In this document: positions 1 to 10,740 of the stretch, one piece after another
Layout: each line of letters opens with the position of its first letter
How positions within the stretch are numbered: position 1 is the stretch's first letter
Origin: Isotricha intestinalis
Lineage: Eukaryota; Ciliophora; Litostomatea; Vestibuliferida; Isotrichidae
Reading direction: 5' to 3'
Assembly: GCA_023807065.1 (NCBI GenBank)
Contig: JAJJLU010000672.1
Coordinates: 1-24,083 of the forward strand
DNA length: 24,083 bases
Made by a program: the position numbers and the translations under genes
Notes under the pieces: generated by a model
What the model was told of the DNA's origin: nothing
Database searches by the model: none
The model's input: only the letters and a program-made list of their open reading frames with translations

Positions 1-769
1 ACTTTTTGGAATATCTTCAAAGATAAAGTCTATAAAATCATCTAATTCTTCTCCTTCATCAAATCTTTCATCTTCTCCTTTTTGATTTTTTACAATAGTA
101 AATACTCTAACTTTAGTACTTTTTCCTATTGGATATTCTTCTTCTTGAACTGCAACTTCAAATTTATTTCCTGGTTGAATTTGGTCTTTATCTTTAATAT
201 ATTTTTCAATATCTTCATTTAATTCTTCTTCTCCATCTTCTCCTTTATAAACTCTTTTTGTAATTGGTTTTCCATCAATTTCATCTACAATTATGTAAAA
301 GTTTTTAATTACTTTTACTTCACTTGGTTTATTTTTTTTTTAAAATTTTTTGTATTTCTTTTATTTATTATCATTTGATTATCTATATCTTTTAAATGTA
401 AATTTTCATTTGTTTCAGGTTCTTTTTTTCTCCATTTTTAGTAATAATACTTTTCACTTTTTTCACATTTTGAATATGATCTTTAGGCTCTTTTTCAAAA
501 GTAAATTCTACTTTACTTCCTTCATCCATATCATCTTCATCAATTATATTTGTATATCTTTTATTTTCCACACAACAAATTATCATTCTTGTTTCTAAAT
601 CAAATGAAAATAGCCAATCTAAAATATATTTTCTATAATTATTCAGTAATTTTTTATTTTTTTGGATTTTTGTATGTGCTATTGTGTATTTTGATACTAT
701 TTTTTGGTAATATTGAATCTTATCATTTGATAAAGAATTGTTTATTAAATATTTATGGGATATATTCAT
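1..769 (-). CDS. Unrecognised acidic protein, C-terminus off the left edge
   Basis: I do not recognise this family. The start is the ATG at 769 on the minus strand, beginning MNISHKYLIN. The first 110 or so residues are well behaved, with a Trp/Cys-containing segment (DWLFSFDLETR, then CCVENKR) followed by an acidic patch (DEDDMDEG). The uninterrupted frame stops near 392. The same protein clearly continues in other frames to the window edge: Lys/Glu-rich and acidic sequence with stretches such as NFYIIVDEIDGKPITKRVYK and EGEELDDFIDFIFEDIPK. The two frame changes fall near T7 at about 423-429 and T10 at 332-341 (A runs on the coding strand), each as if one base were missing. The C-terminus is not in the window. 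No membrane segment is visible. Existence of the gene is fairly sure; function is unknown. Confidence 0.6.
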
Positions 770-1305
770 ATTGTATTATATTCAATTTAAAAATTAAATA
801 AAAATTTTTTTTATTTTTTTTTATTATTTTTAATTATTATGATTAATTTATTTTTGAGATTAATTAACTGAAATTACTCAAATTTATATATTTTAATAAG
901 ATATTTAGTAAATTCCAAATTTAGTAATAATATGTTAAGAAGAAAAATAAAAATTTATTATTGATTATATTTTTTAAAAACTAATAATTGATATTTAATT
1001 TTAAAACTGGAAAAAAAATAAAAATAATAAAAAATAAAAAAGTCTTGTTTTTCTTTTATAATTAATGAATCAAAGTCTATGTATTTATATTCATCATATA
1101 AACTTTAAAAATATTAAATTTAATAATTAAATTTAAAAATTATATTTAATGATTTAAATAAATTAACCTTCTTTAAAAACATATAATAAACATCCAAATA
1201 ATTTAAATTTCACTTAAAAAATAAAATATTATAAATTAACATCTCAATATAAGCCTATTTCAAAACAAAAAAAACTCAAAATAAAATAAAATAAAAAAAC
1301 CTTAA
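770..1305. other. Intergenic stretch between divergent genes
   Basis: This lies between the start of the minus-strand acidic protein and the first readable codons of the K+ channel. It is almost pure A/T with many stops in all frames. The channel should have its N-terminus and first two membrane helices here, but I found no readable S1-S2 segment in any frame. Promoters for both genes presumably lie here; no specific motif can be supported. Confidence 0.5.
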
Positions 1306-2969
1306 AATCTCTTTTTTTCTCCATATAAAACTTCTAGATTAATAATTTGGTTATTTTTAGAATGTTTAATTTCAATAATTTGTTTTCCTCCTCATTTAAA
1401 TATTGTTTATTGTGGTATTAGAATAAATATAGTTTATGCATATAGTTTAAATAGAATTTTTCTTCCTTTAAATGCTTTAAAATTATATAATATATTTAGA
1501 TTAATTATGTTATTTAGTAGATATAATACTAGAGTTAGTCAAACTATTTGTCAATCATATAAAACAGTTTCAGGAATAAGTTTTGTAATTAAATCTGAAA
1601 TAAATAATAAAAAAATACCGATAATAACATTTACTATAATATTTATTTGTATTTTTGTAACTGGAGTTATAAGAGATTTTGAATGTTTATCTTTTGATAA
1701 AAATACTTTTTTAGAAGGAAAAAAAGGATTAAATGACCTTCAAAATTATCTAAATAATTTATGGTTAATTTTAATTACATTTACAAATGTTGGTTATGGT
1801 GATGAATATCCAAGAACTTTTTTTGGTAGAATAATTATATTTTTAGTATCTTTTTTAGGTCTTTTAGGATTAGGAATTATTATTGCAACTTTATGTATTA
1901 GAATTTGAGCAAAATGAAAAAAAAGCATATTTAAGATTAAAAAAAATATTTGATCCTGAAAATGTTGAACATAAAGCAGGAAATGTAATAAAAACATTAT
2001 TACATATGGGAAGAAATATAAAATTAAAAGGTGATGTTGGAATTGAAAGAAGTGCAAATTTTAGAGAAAAAATATGTTTATTATTAAAAATAAGAGCTGA
2101 AACAAAATGTTTTTCTAATGAATTACATGTTTCAAGAGTTTATTCAATGCCTATTAATGATCTTGTTAAAACTTTAGAAACTAAATTATATGATAATTTA
2201 TGTGATATTAATAAAGATTTGGAAAGTATTAATCATATTGAAAAAGATTTTAAATCACTTGAAGAAAATCAAATATTTATTCAAAAAACATTATCTAAAA
2301 TTATTTTTTTACAAACTCAAATTGGGAAATATTTATTAGAAAAACAAAATAATAATTATCTTAATAAAGATAAAATTTCTCAGAATAGTTTAAAAAGTCA
2401 AAATGATAATTTAACTTTCAAAGAAAAAGAAAATTCAAATATTGAAAATAAAAAAACTAATTCTTATAATCATGGAATAAATGAGAATAATGATATTAAA
2501 AAAAAAGAAAAAGCTAAAAAAAAAATATTTTAAAAACTTTTTATAAACAAATAAGTTATAAAAGTTATAAAAGTTCTAAAGATTCTAAATTTCAAAATCA
2601 TTTAAATGAAAATTTATTATCATATAGAAAATCAAAAAAAATAAATGGACCTTTTAAAAAATTATCAATTTTTAAATTAAAAAAAAATAAATTATTTAAA
2701 TTAATAAGTGAAATCCAAATAATACCAAGAAAAATAAAATCTTCAAAATATATAAATAAATTATTTTTAGGTGAAATTGAAAAAAATAAAATGAAAAAAA
2801 AAAAAATGCTTTGGACAAAACTACAATTCCTTTTTTAGGATTTGAATTAAATTTTTTAAAAAAAAATAATTATGAAAATAAAATTAATCTACTCCAAAAA
2901 ACTCCCCAATTAATATCATTGGCAATACCACAAAAAAACCAAACTTCAATAAATGTAAAAAAAAATTAA
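1306..2969 (+). CDS. SK-like calcium-activated potassium channel, 5'-truncated and frame-broken
   Basis: The order of parts matches small-conductance Ca2+-activated K+ channels. It has an S3-like helix (RLIIWLFLECLISIICFPPH), an S4/S5 region (YNIFRLIMLFSRY, then a helix IPIITFTIIFICIFVTGVIR), a pore helix with filter (LILITFTNVGYGDEYP), S6 (LGLLGLGIIIAT), and then a calmodulin-binding-type stretch (LEFEQNEKKAYLRL, comparable to LELTKAEKHVHNFM in SK channels). A long coiled-coil/Asn-Lys tail follows. Expected action is K+ efflux gated by Ca2+-calmodulin at a membrane. The frame is open from 1306 but has no ATG before 1507 (within S4-S5), so S1-S2 and the start are missing. There are frame changes at about 1885-1893 (one extra base), near A10 at 2516-2525, and near A13 at 2794-2806. 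Taking these into account the tail runs to a TAA at 2967. It may be a decaying gene or an intact gene with consensus errors. Confidence 0.82.
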
Positions 2970-3199
2970 ATTAATAGTATATATAAAGCTGTAATTATAA
3001 TTTTAAATTGGTTTTTTCATGAAATATAAATTGTAAAGATAATAATATTGAAATTATTATAATTTATATAACAAATTATAATATATTAAAATTATATTTT
3101 TTATTATAACATATTTAACAAAAAATTAAAATAAATATATTAAATTATATAATATATAGATTAAAAAGATGAAATAAAAAATAATTGATTTTAAAAAAA

Positions 3200-4702
3200 A
3201 TGAATATTCCACATCAATTACAAAATGTAAATGAGGTAAAATAAAAATTTAACAAATTAAATAAAGGAAGATTTATTGAATTCACAAAGAAAAGAAATTG
3301 AAATAAATCCAATTGAACTAAATTCTAAAGAAGAATCAGAGAATAGTAATTTATATTTATAATTTAAAGTTAACAACATAATAAATTTACAGCATACGAA
3401 CATTAAAAAAGTAGAATCATTTACATCAAAAATAAGATATAGTGATCCAAATTTTGAAATAAATTGTAATTTCAAAAATTCTGAAACAACAAATAATAAA
3501 AATAGCTTATCAAATGAAATAAAAAACGATAATATCTTATCTGTTAATCAATCGAAAAATAGTGATTCAACAAATGGATCTTCAGTAAAAGAAAAAGAAA
3601 TATATCAAAAGAAAAAATTTGATAAAGAAAAAGATGAAGAAAGAAGATTAAAAATGGTAAAAGAAATAGAACATAGAAGAAAAAGTAAAGAAATAGAATT
3701 TAAAAAAATAAGAGATAAAATAAGAAAAACAGAATTACTAGTAACAACAATTACATCAAATAAAAATGGTTTAGAAAATTTAGGAAATACATGTTATATA
3801 AATACATGTCTTCAATTATTAATTCATTGTACACATTTTTATTAAAAGTATTTAAAGAAGAACCACAAGAAAAATTAAGTAAAGAATTTTATAATTTATG
3901 TAATAATCAACTTATTGAATGTTCAAAACCAAAAAATTTAAAAATATTATTTGGAAATAAACATAGAAGATTTAGAGGAATTTATCAACAAGATACTCAA
4001 GAATTTTGTACATTATTTTTAGAAGATATTTCAAGTGAAATGATTAGAGTTAAAATTGTTCCTCCATATCTGGAATTAGATTATAGTAATAAAAGTAAAA
4101 TTGAATTAAATAGTGAATATGATAAAGTTTTTAGAAGAAGAGAAGATTCAATTATTGTTGATACATTCTATAGTCAAATTATTAATATTTTTAAATGTAA
4201 ATGTGGATATGAATCTTATTCTTATCAAAAAAATTTTAGATATTCCTTTATTATTTATTGGAAATGGTACTCAAAAAATAAATAATTTATTAGAAAAATT
4301 TTTTGAAGGTGATTTTATTGATTGGGGTGTTGAATGTAAAAATTGTTTTAAAATTGAAAAACATAAAAAAATAGTAAAATTTGCATATCCACCTGAAATT
4401 TTAATTTTATCATTACAAAGATATGATCCAAAAACTAAAAAGAAAAATAATTGTGAAGTTAAATTTAGTGAAGAACTTGATATTAAGAAATTTTCTGATA
4501 TTGATTGTTGTGGGGAATATTCTACTAAATATAATTAGTTGGTATTGCAAATCATAATGGAGATCTTAATTTTGGACATTATTATGCTTTTATAAATATT
4601 GATAAAAAATGGTTTGAATTTAATGATGATAGTTCTTTTCCTTGTGAAAAAGTTGATAAATCAAGTGAAACTGCTTATATATTGTTTTATGAAAGGGAGT
4701 AA
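3200..4702 (+). CDS. Ubiquitin-specific protease (USP, peptidase C19), with introns and three frame breaks
   Basis: Cysteine protease that removes ubiquitin from proteins. The Cys box is GLENLGNTCYINTCLQLL (catalytic Cys in GNTCY). The QQDTQEF motif follows. Zinc-finger-type cysteines sit at FKCKCGYES and ECKNC. The core LSLQRYDP is present, then the His box (GIANHNGDLNFGHYYAFI) and the FNDDS segment near the C-terminus. The gene ends at TAA 4700-4702. My start is ATG 3200 (MNIPHQLQNVNE): removing two GT-AG introns (3236-3266 and 3346-3411) gives an open, hydrophilic Lys/Glu-rich N-terminal region that joins the catalytic domain in frame. A shorter start would be 3654. Frame changes occur at about 3830-3850 (a base missing), 4227-4237 (one extra, in A7/T4) and 4531-4538 (a base missing). 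Homology continues across each, and all catalytic elements are present. Confidence 0.85.
3236..3266 (+). other. Predicted 31-nt spliceosomal intron in the USP gene
   Basis: It starts GTAAAAT and ends AAATAAAG, with TTTAAC inside that could serve as a branch site. It contains in-frame TAA. Removing it joins codon 12 (GAG) in phase 0 to GAA GAT TTA TTG, keeping the frame open through the next 26 codons. Supported by reading frame only; no transcript evidence. Confidence 0.55.
3346..3411 (+). other. Predicted 66-nt spliceosomal intron in the USP gene
   Basis: It starts GTAATTTA and ends TTAAAAAAG. Removing it joins A|TA GAA TCA TTT in the frame that leads to the USP catalytic Cys box, and it takes out an in-frame TAA. 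A shorter version ending TTTACAG at 3392 has a more classical acceptor and a TTAAC branch-like site, but leaves a stop at once unless the frame changes again. The acceptor choice is therefore uncertain. Confidence 0.45.
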
Positions 4703-4825
4703 TATTAAAATATTATTTGATATTGTGTATTAAATATTTTATTATTATAATTTTTTATTTGGTAATAATAATACATTTTATTTTTAATTTTTTTTAAATT
4801 TTTTTTTTTAAGAATTTAAATAAAA

Positions 4826-5770
4826 TTATGTTTTTGGATTTTTAGTGATAGAACTGTCTTCAATTTTAACTTCAACTGCAATATCATTTGCAGAATGTTG
4901 ATTATCTGCTTCTGAGCCAATTCTATAATTAACATAAATATTTTGATATGCTAATTTTAATTTTATACAAGTATTAATATAAACACCAAAAAAACAAAAA
5001 CCTGATAAAATATAAGGTAATATGACTTTTGAAGGAAATAGTGTATGTAATGGTGCATTTTCAGGAATTAACAAATATATTATCATTGGAATTGTATGAG
5101 GGATAAAAATTAATATTTTTAATATTAAATTTTTTAAATTTTCATACATTGACCATTTATTAATTTGTTCTTCTTTAAATGGTCTATGAATTTGACTTTG
5201 TATAAATAAATAATATAATCCATAATGTGCACCTATTAATAAAAATATAACTAATCCAATAAAAAAACCATCATTATTAAATTTTCTATATAAAGGAAGA
5301 TGAGGACATTCTTTTTTAATAATTTCATCAAATTCTTCCCAATTATTTTTCCTTAGAAGATATAATGCAAATAAAATAATAAAATAAATACAAAATTTAA
5401 TAGTATGAATTTTATTTTCAAAAGAACCAATAATATATTTATTAAATTCTTTACCTGTAAATTTACAGTTACCTTGATGTATTATAGGAGTACAAAATCC
5501 AATATCTTCATTTGCATAAAATACACTTTGACAATATTGTCCATTTTTACATTTTAATAAATAATTATCATAACGATATACACCTGTTTCATTTAAATAT
5601 GAAACTATAGCTAAGCATTTATTTCCTGATAATCCATTATCTGCACATTTATATATATCTATTATTGAGTTTATTCCTATATTTGTCATTGAGTCAGTTT
5701 CGTATGATTTCTCAAATTTTAAAATTAGAAAAAATGTAATGAGTTGTATTAATGTATTATATTTCGTCAT
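4826..5770 (-). CDS. Four-TM membrane protein with Cys-rich ectodomain
   Basis: Unbroken 314-residue frame, convergent with the USP gene. Residues 7-18 (LIQLITFFLILK) look like a signal peptide. Residues 20-120 form a small ectodomain with Cys at about 41, 52, 74, 80, 93 and 102, which is consistent with three disulfides. Hydrophobic helices lie at about 124-140, 168-190, 217-235 and 247-267, and the tail after 270 is hydrophilic and acidic. The layout (signal peptide, short Cys-rich head, four helices, short tail) suggests a surface or endomembrane protein. I do not recognise the family and assign no function. It is one of the few genes here with no frame break, so it is useful for judging stop-codon and codon usage; it ends in TAA. 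Confidence 0.8.
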   Translation of the reverse strand: MTKYNTLIQLITFFLILKFEKSYETDSMTNIGINSIIDIYKCADNGLSGNKCLAIVSYLNETGVYRYDNYLLKCKNGQYCQSVFYANEDIGFCTPIIHQGNCKFTGKEFNKYIIGSFENKIHTIKFCIYFIILFALYLLRKNNWEEFDEIIKKECPHLPLYRKFNNDGFFIGLVIFLLIGAHYGLYYLFIQSQIHRPFKEEQINKWSMYENLKNLILKILIFIPHTIPMIIYLLIPENAPLHTLFPSKVILPYILSGFCFFGVYINTCIKLKLAYQNIYVNYRIGSEADNQHSANDIAVEVKIEDSSITKNPKT

Positions 5771-6031
5771 TTTTTATTTTTATTTATTGAATTTTTTATA
5801 TAATAATTTATGAAAAGTTATTATTGATATTATAAGAAAAATTAATATATTATTAAATAAATAATAATAAAGTAATAATATTAAAATAAATTATGAATTT
5901 TCAAATAAAAAAATTTTATGAAAATAAATTTATCATATTTAATTTAATATTTAAAATAAAATTTATTTTGAATATAGAAAATAAAAAAGTTATTTTTAAA
6001 AAAAAATAATTAAAATAAAAAAAAGGTATTT

Positions 6032-7491
6032 ATGGGTAATGAAATGAATTGTAATTTTAGTGATTTTTCTAATGATAATTTACTTGAAATAGATGAATTA
6101 TTAGTTCAAGATATTCAAACAAATAAAAAAATAGATATTAAAAATAAAATAGAATATTCTACATTATTAAAATTATTTTTCACAAATCAAACTTTATTAT
6201 ATCCAAAAAAAGATATTAACTTATCACAATTTAAATCAAACATAAAAAAATTAAAAAAAAAAATCCTTTCAATAAAAAAAGATACAGAACCAGATAAATA
6301 TTATTCACTTTCATGTATTTTAGGTGCATTTTTAGGAGATTCATTAGGAAGTTATTGTGAATTTAGCGAAAAAAATGAAGAAAATTATAAAAAAATATTT
6401 CAAGGTGATAATATATTTAAAAAACCACCAGGTCAAATTACAGATGATTCTGAAATGGCTTTTTCTTTTGCTTTTGCAATATTAGATTCTTTAAATTTAA
6501 AAGAAATTGATTCTAATATTATTTATTATTATTATGGTTGTTGGTTTAAATCAAAACCATTTGATTGTGGAAAAACAATTTCTAATGCTTTAAAATCTTT
6601 TAATTTTCAAAAGAATATTGGAGATGATATATTAAAAGATATTAAATTTCCTGATATTAATAAAACTTCTCTTTCTAATGGTTTTTTAATGAGAATTAGT
6701 ACTTTTGTTGTTTGGTTTTATTATTGTTATTATAATTATTTGAAAGATATTATTCAAAGTGATGATAAAAAAAATTTTTTAGAATTATTTAATTTAATTA
6801 AGAAAGAAGGATTAAAAGATAATATTTGTACACATTTAAATAAAGAAGTAAATTCTGCTACAGGATTTTTTGTTTTTCTTGCTTTAATTGCAATGTTAGA
6901 TTATTCACCAGATATAATTTTAAATAAATTTGATATTTTATTATCAAATGAATTCACTGATTCTGATGATATTAAAGTATTTAAAAATATAAAATCAGTT
7001 TTAAATGAATTTAATAGAGCAGATTTTAATAAAGATTTATTTTTTTTTCCATATGGTAAAAATTATGGTTATTATTTTAATTCATTAAAATTAACGTTGT
7101 ATTTCTAAAATTTTTTGATAATTATAATGAAGATCAAGATAATGAATACAGTAAATTTAGAGTTATTATGAATGAAATATGTAATTTAGGAGGTGATACT
7201 GATACAAATTGTGCTATTGTTGGAACTGTTATTGGACCAATTATTGGTTTAGATAATTTTGGTGATGATTTAAAAATTTTATTAAAATTAATTCCTAATG
7301 ATAGAATTCAATATACTAATTCTCTTATTTATTATTATGTTGAATTTTTAGATAAAAATAAAGAACAATTAAATGATAATGAAAATAAAAAGTATAATAA
7401 TAATAATAATGATTCTGATTCTGATGGTAGTGAAATTATTAATCCTTTAACTGATAGTGATGATAATATAGAAGAAGAAAAAAAAACATAA
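6032..7491 (+). CDS. ADP-ribosylglycohydrolase family (ARH/DraG-like), one frame break
   Basis: Expected to hydrolyse ADP-ribose linked to proteins or other acceptors, using two Mg2+ ions. The family motifs are in order: GAFLGDSLGSYCEF (about residues 98-111), the metal-binding GQITDDSEMAF (135-145), SNGFLMRIS, GYYFNSLKLTLY, and the second metal site NLGGDTDTNCAIVG. The frame stops at 7106-7108 (TTC TAA AAT) between the last two motifs and resumes as if one base were missing, reading FLKFFDNYNEDQ into the GGDTDT segment, so this is one gene rather than two. An N-terminal extension of about 90 residues precedes the domain, and the C-terminal tail is rich in Asn, Asp and Glu. The N-terminus MGNEMNC (Gly2 plus a nearby Cys) resembles a myristoylation/palmitoylation signal, hinting at membrane attachment (inference). 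Ends TAA. Confidence 0.88.
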
Positions 7492-7623
7492 AAAAAAAAA
7501 TGTTAATTATTGTACTTTAAATATGCTATTATCTATTATACATACTAATATTGATATTTAATTTAATTAATTTTTCAAATATAATTTATAATTTTAAATA
7601 TAAAAAATTTTTATTTTTTTTAA

Positions 7624-8799
7624 ATGTATAGTCAAGTAATAGAAAATGAATCAATTCTTCAAAAATTAGATGAAGAAAATGAAGAATTAAGAAAACAATT
7701 AGAACAATTAGAAAAAGAGGAAAATATATCAAATTCAAATTATACTGATTATAATAATTCTAATTTTATATCTAATGATAGTGTAATAAATAACACATTA
7801 AATATAATGAAAAATGAAGAAAATAAACAAAATGAATTAAAATGTGATTATGATATATTTAAAAAAATCCAAGAAAAAATGAATAAAAAAACTGCAATTC
7901 TTGATGAAACAATTAAAAAATATGAATTAAAACCAACTGAACAAATAAAATCAAATTTAAAAAATGTAGATAATAAATCAATAAATACGTTTGATTTATT
8001 TAAAGAAAATTCAACTTCAAATATTACAAATTCAAAAAAAGAAAATGAATTTTTTACATCAAATACACCAAATTCATATGAATCATTAATATTTAAAATA
8101 CCAAGTATTCTTTTAGATAATAAATTAGAAGAAATTGAAATTTATATTAGATTAGAAACAATATATGATAAATTAACAACAATAACATCAAAATTAGATT
8201 TCATTTCTTTATTAAAACAAGTATTAATTAATGTAATTATGTTAAAACATGCTGGAATGTCAATTTATATGCAATTATTTAATTTTATTTTAAATTTAGA
8301 AGTTAATGAATTTCATTTAAGTGATTTAAATCCATCTTTACCTTGTTCTTATCTTCAATCTTTATTAGAATTTTTAATTGTTAATAAAGAAATTACTGAA
8401 ATGATAAAAATATTAATAATTTTAATTAAAAGATATATGCCTACTAATTTTAAATTAATTATTGATAATAAAACTTTAATTACTTTAAAACTTCTTTTGT
8501 TTTATTTGAAAAAAATTAATGATTTAATTCCGTCATCAAATGCAAGAGTTAAAGAAATTTGTATTGAAATAAATGACTTTTTATATACTTGTCCTCCAAG
8601 TTGTCTTAAAAAAGATCTTCCTTTATGTGATTTTTATTTAGAAATATTTAAAGAAGTAAGAAATACAACAAATTTAATTATTAAAAATTGCAAAAATAAA
8701 ACTGAGTTAAGTAATTCAATAAGTTTCATTAAAAGCAAATTAAGTACTGTAAGTAAAGATTATGTAAAATATTTAGAATATATAATTTATAAATGTTAA
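7624..8799 (+). CDS. Coiled-coil plus helical-domain protein, unrecognised
   Basis: Intact 391-residue frame starting MYSQVIENES and ending TAA. Residues about 9-35 form a strong heptad-like coiled coil (LQKLDEENEELRKQLEQLEK). A low-complexity Asn/Ser/Lys linker follows to about 155. From about 155 to the end the sequence is a compact, mostly helical domain (for example LLKQVLINVIMLKHAGMS and EMIKILIILIKRYM) with several Cys near the end (TCPPSCLKKDLPLC). No transmembrane segment or catalytic motif is visible. The layout recalls cytoskeletal or scaffold proteins such as the helical C-terminal domain of katanin p80, but I cannot show that relationship. It is 132 bases downstream of the glycohydrolase on the same strand, with its own A/T-rich leader. 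Confidence 0.7.
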   Translation: MYSQVIENESILQKLDEENEELRKQLEQLEKEENISNSNYTDYNNSNFISNDSVINNTLNIMKNEENKQNELKCDYDIFKKIQEKMNKKTAILDETIKKYELKPTEQIKSNLKNVDNKSINTFDLFKENSTSNITNSKKENEFFTSNTPNSYESLIFKIPSILLDNKLEEIEIYIRLETIYDKLTTITSKLDFISLLKQVLINVIMLKHAGMSIYMQLFNFILNLEVNEFHLSDLNPSLPCSYLQSLLEFLIVNKEITEMIKILIILIKRYMPTNFKLIIDNKTLITLKLLLFYLKKINDLIPSSNARVKEICIEINDFLYTCPPSCLKKDLPLCDFYLEIFKEVRNTTNLIIKNCKNKTELSNSISFIKSKLSTVSKDYVKYLEYIIYKC

Positions 8800-9053
8800 A
8801 TTTTTAAGAAATATATTTTTTAAATTTTTATATTAAATAATAATATTTATATTTATTTATATAAATTAATAATGTAGTTGAATAATTATTACAATAAATG
8901 TTTAATCATATTTTTTGACATATAATATATTTGACTAATATTCATTAATGATATAATTTTGTTTTAATTTTAAATCATTTCAATTGATGTAGTTTTACCT
9001 TACCTTTAAAATATACACTAACAAATTTTTTCTAATAATATTATATTTATTTT

Positions 9054-10740
9054 TTATTTTTTTTTCTTTTCATAATGAATTGAAGTTAAAGTAGTACTTC
9101 CTCCTCTTCTTGGAGTATTAGAACTAATTGTATTTGCAATTGTATATTTAGGTTCAGTTATTGATATAGAAATTTGATGATTATAATTGTTATTAAAATT
9201 AATTTTATTTTTTTTATTTTTATTTATGAAATATTCTCTTTTTAATGATGGTTTATTTTCGTTTTTTTGATCTTTATTTATAAGATCTAAATAACTTAAA
9301 TTATTATAATCACTGTCTTCTTCAATAATATTTCCAAGTGTATTATTTAAATTTTCATAATCATAATCTTCAATATGATTTAATTTTTTTCTTTTATTTA
9401 ATTCGTCATATGATGTAATATAAATTTTTGGTTTTTTTGTTTTATATGATTGATCAATTCCAATATATTTTTCATATTGAGAAATAAAGTCATTAGATTT
9501 TATAATTTTTTTATTTTTATTTTTTAGATTTAAATTTATTTTATATTCACTAATTTTATTATTTTGAATTTTTTTATCATTTTTTATATTTATATTAATA
9601 TTATTTTCTTGAGTTTTAGAATTATCTTTTATATTTGAATTAATCATTTCTTTTAAATTTATTTTATAATTTGAATTTTTTATTTTATTCTTTAACGTAT
9701 TTTTATTATTTTTATTTATATTATTATCTGTATTTAATTTTTTAACATTATTTTCATTTTTGATTTTAATATCATCATAATCAGGACTTAAATTTTCTTG
9801 AAAATAATTAATTAAAGAACCTCCTAAAGGAAGTGAAAGAATATCATTATTTTTATTATTTTTATCTATATCACCAAATTTAGTTAATTTTGTAGATTTA
9901 ATTTTTTGAATAGAATAACTATTTAATCTTGGACTACAACTTATATTTGAATTATATATTTCATTATTATTATCATTATTATTAGTAGTATTAGTATCAG
10001 GAGAAGAATTTCTTCCTTTATTTAAAGTAATTTTTCTAACTTGAGTTGAATATTCTTGTTGCATTAAATAAAAATATTCTTTTTTTTTACTTTTACTTTT
10101 TTCATTTAATTTTTTTGATTTATAAGGTAATGGATTAGTTAAACAATCTAATTCTTTTTCTTCTTTAATTATTGAATTTTGTTTAATTGGATTATAATTT
10201 GAATTTAATTCATCACCTTTTTTAAACATATTAAAAATTTTACTTTTTGTATCATTTAAATCTGAATTAACATCATTTCCATATAAAGATATATTTTTTG
10301 AATATACTGATTGTGTTTGATCATTATTTTTTGTTTTTATTTTTTTAATTGGTAAATTTGAGTCTTGTATTGATATTAAATTTTTTATTTTTTTTAATCT
10401 GGATTTAACTAATTTTTCATTTGTTTGTTGGTTAAGATTTAAATCTTTATAAAGAAATAATGATGAATATAATGATTTATTTGAAGAAAAAATTTCTTTT
10501 TCTAAATAATTTGATGATATCTTTTCTGATAATTTTAAAATGTTTAATACATGACAATTTTGATTTAAATTGGATTTTTTAATTTTTAAAGGAGTTGTTG
10601 TTTCTTTTTTTTGAAATAGAATTTGAATGAATAAAATTATTAATAATATTTTTTTTTTCATTTAAATTAGATAATATTTCTGACTTATTGGAACTATTTT
10701 TTTTTTCTGAATTATTTTCTTTATCATAATTTGTTCCCAT
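9054..10740 (-). CDS. Asn/Lys-rich low-complexity protein, unrecognised
   Basis: A long hydrophilic protein dominated by Asn, Lys, Ser and Ile, with no recognisable domain. The longest clean frame begins at 10661 with MKKKILLIILFIQILFQKK, which looks like a signal peptide, but I think that is an artefact. An ATG at 10740 opens a hydrophilic N-terminus (MGTNYDKENNSEKKNSS) in another frame, which meets the main frame across A-rich runs (T10 at 10649-10658, T8 at 10605-10612 on the plus strand). Read that way the N-terminus stays Asn/Ser-rich like the rest. Gly2 could be myristoylated. The C-terminus contains TPRRGGSTTLTS. It is convergent with the helical protein upstream and divergent from the TPM gene. 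A gene is likely; function unknown. Confidence 0.65.

Noticed and set aside
2900..2920. CTCCCCAATTA as a telomerase RNA template
   Set aside because: It lies inside the K+ channel coding tail and covers only one repeat, too short for a template.
3829..3848. 20-nt GT-AG mini-intron explaining the first USP frame change
   Set aside because: It would restore the frame, but the unspliced residues after LQLLIH (CTHFLLKVFKEE) look more like the normal USP sequence.
332..7108. Euplotes-style frameshifting exactly at stop codons: seven breaks can be read as +2 at TAA or TAG (for example TTC TAA AAT, TAT TAA AAG)
   Set aside because: A missing base before a common TTA AAA codon pair always creates this picture, so it is not diagnostic. 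Where homology is good (4227-4237, 1885-1893) the switch is before the stop, and at 4531-4538 the family spacing needs the Leu that a +2 skip would lose.
7088..7145. 56-nt GT-AG intron explaining the glycohydrolase frame change
   Set aside because: Removing it would make the SLKLT-to-NLGGDTDT spacing too short for the family; the unspliced segment reads well.
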